Part shown: positions 5,802 through 6,778 of the stretch, one piece after another
How the letters are laid out: each line of letters begins with the position of its first letter
How positions within the stretch are numbered: position 1 is the first letter of the stretch
Origin: Nitrospirota bacterium
GTDB taxonomy: Bacteria; Nitrospirota; Thermodesulfovibrionia; Thermodesulfovibrionales; UBA1546
Length of the DNA stretch: 6,778 nt
Direction: 5' to 3'
NCBI GenBank assembly: GCA_004298625.1
Contig: SCSY01000131.1
Location: 1 to 6,778 of the forward strand
Position numbers and translations under genes: made by a program
The notes under the pieces: generated by a model
Databases searched by the model: none
What the model saw: only the letters and a program-made list of their open reading frames with translations
Told to the model about the DNA's origin: nothing

Positions 5802-6509
5802 ATGTATTCAATAGTAGAGGCTTTTAAGAGGGCTTTTGACCTCATATTAAATCTTGACCCTGAATTACTGGGCATCATACTCCTGTCATTCAAGGTCTCG
5901 GGAGCAGCCCTTCTTATAGCTACGGCATTAGGAATTCCGGCAGGAACCGTAATCGGCTTAAAGAGATTCCCATTTCGCGGAATAACAGTCAGCCTTATGA
6001 ATACTTTTATGGGACTTCCCCCTGTAGTTGTCGGGCTGTTTGTGTATCTTTTATTATCACGCAGCGGCCCCCTCGGTTTCATGGGTCTGCTTTACACGCC
6101 TGCGGCGATGATCGCTGCACAGACAATCCTTGCGTTCCCGATTGTAGCAGCTCTTAGCCATTCCGCAATAGTAAATATTGACCCTATCATAAGACAGGCA
6201 TCGTTAACCCTCGGCGCAACGCCATTTCAGGTTGCAATCACTATAATCAGAGAGGCGCGGTATGGGATAATGTCAGGTGTAATCGCGGCATTCGGCAGGG
6301 TTATGGCAGAGGTTGGAGCGATACTCATCGTAGGCGGGAATATCGCGCGATACACAAGGGTCATGACAACAACGATTGCCCTCGAGACAGACAAAGGCAA
6401 CTTTGAACTGGCCCTTGCGCTTGGAATAATATTATTGACCGCCTCTCTTATTATAAATATGGCGCTTCATCTGATTCAAAAAAAGGGGAACGTGCATATC
6501 TCACAATGA
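5802..6509 (+). CDS. tupB: Tungstate ABC transporter, permease subunit
   Basis: Inner-membrane channel subunit of the TupABC importer, likely working as a homodimer with two TupC ATPases. The 235-aa protein has a normal length for TupB. About five or six hydrophobic segments are visible (about 23-48, 65-86, 98-118, 157-178 and 203-224). The cytoplasmic EAA-type loop that docks to the ATPase lies at about 131-157 (RQASLTLGATPFQV, then IIREARYGIM). The N-terminal pattern of a short helix followed by LDPELLGIILLSFKVS (18-33) is typical of TupB and supports the ATG at 5802, although no Shine-Dalgarno precedes it. Its TGA overlaps the tupC ATG (ATGA), indicating translational coupling. It is divergent from the FNT channel gene with 113 nt between them, so it must use its own promoter. 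Assignment to tungstate rather than molybdate rests on TupA and on resemblance to TupB. Confidence 0.9.
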   Translation: MYSIVEAFKRAFDLILNLDPELLGIILLSFKVSGAALLIATALGIPAGTVIGLKRFPFRGITVSLMNTFMGLPPVVVGLFVYLLLSRSGPLGFMGLLYTPAAMIAAQTILAFPIVAALSHSAIVNIDPIIRQASLTLGATPFQVAITIIREARYGIMSGVIAAFGRVMAEVGAILIVGGNIARYTRVMTTTIALETDKGNFELALALGIILLTASLIINMALHLIQKKGNVHISQ

Positions 6510-6778
6510 ATCTGAAATTGACGGCATCGAATATCCGCAAAACATATAACGGGAACCCCGCCGTTAAAGACTGTTCGTATTCTTTTGATTCCGGCAAAAT
6601 CTATGCCCTGATGGGACCAAACGGCTGCGGCAAATCAACGTTTCTCAGGCTGTGCGCGCTTCTCGAAGAGCCTGATGCAGGAGAAGTCAATTATTTTTCG
6701 GATAAGGTCGCCTTGAAAAAAGATATGGAACTAAGACGAAGAATTACCCTTGTTCTGCCGAAGATCGGCGTCTTTAAT
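6506..6778 (+). CDS. tupC: Tungstate ABC transporter, ATP-binding subunit (partial, N-terminal 91 residues)
   Basis: ATPase that powers TupAB. Only the first 91 codons are inside the window and the frame is open to the edge. Visible parts are the A-loop tyrosine region RKTYNGNPAV (11-20), Walker A GPNGCGKST (37-45, with C41 where S or A is more usual, a common and functional variant) and LLEEPDAGEV (52-61). The Q-loop region follows, reading LVLPKIGVFN (82-91). There the expected glutamine is proline at residue 85 (codon CCG at 6758-6760). The signature motif, Walker B and H-loop lie beyond the edge. The start is fixed by the ATGA overlap with tupB, where the last tupB bases act in place of a separate ribosome site. 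Family assignment is certain as an ABC ATPase and likely as TupC by context. Confidence 0.9.
   Translation, partial: MNLKLTASNIRKTYNGNPAVKDCSYSFDSGKIYALMGPNGCGKSTFLRLCALLEEPDAGEVNYFSDKVALKKDMELRRRITLVLPKIGVFN

Overview
This 6.8 kb window is ordinary bacterial chromosome: dense genes, gaps of 113 bp or less, and no RNA genes, mobile elements or CRISPR. It has moderate GC, frequent AGG/ATA codons, an NtrC-type sigma-54 activator with a GAFTDA loop, a glutamine-dependent NAD synthetase, a TauE/SafE exporter, a tungstate transporter and a formate-family channel. Together these suggest an anaerobic or microaerophilic Gram-negative, perhaps Nitrospirota (Thermodesulfovibrionia-like) or Desulfobacterota. 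The lineage is an inference from gene content, not proven.

Left part, minus strand: nadE (1263-2894) is followed after 15 nt by a sigma-54-dependent response regulator (1247 to the left edge, cut inside its C-terminal DNA-binding helix-turn-helix). They look like one transcription unit. Middle: a 56-bp gap separates nadE from a divergent TauE/SafE-family membrane protein (2951-3925). Both genes lack a Shine-Dalgarno, and each has a -10-like hexamer exactly 5 nt before its ATG, suggesting leaderless transcripts.

Right part: tupA, the tungstate-binding protein (4026-4838, + strand), follows a perfect 12-bp hairpin. An FNT-family formate/nitrite channel (4843-5688, - strand) ends 4 nt from tupA and separates it from tupB (5802-6509) and tupC (from 6506, cut by the right edge), which overlap by ATGA. 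The tup transporter is therefore split by an antiparallel focA-like gene. Tungsten (or molybdenum) is the metal of formate dehydrogenase, so a formate channel among the tungstate genes makes physiological sense: metal supply and substrate/product traffic for the same enzyme. The formate dehydrogenase itself is not in the window.

No unmistakably new system is visible. The points most worth a second look are the split tup locus, the proline in place of the Q-loop glutamine in the visible part of TupC, the paired leaderless-type starts, and the hairpin before tupA.
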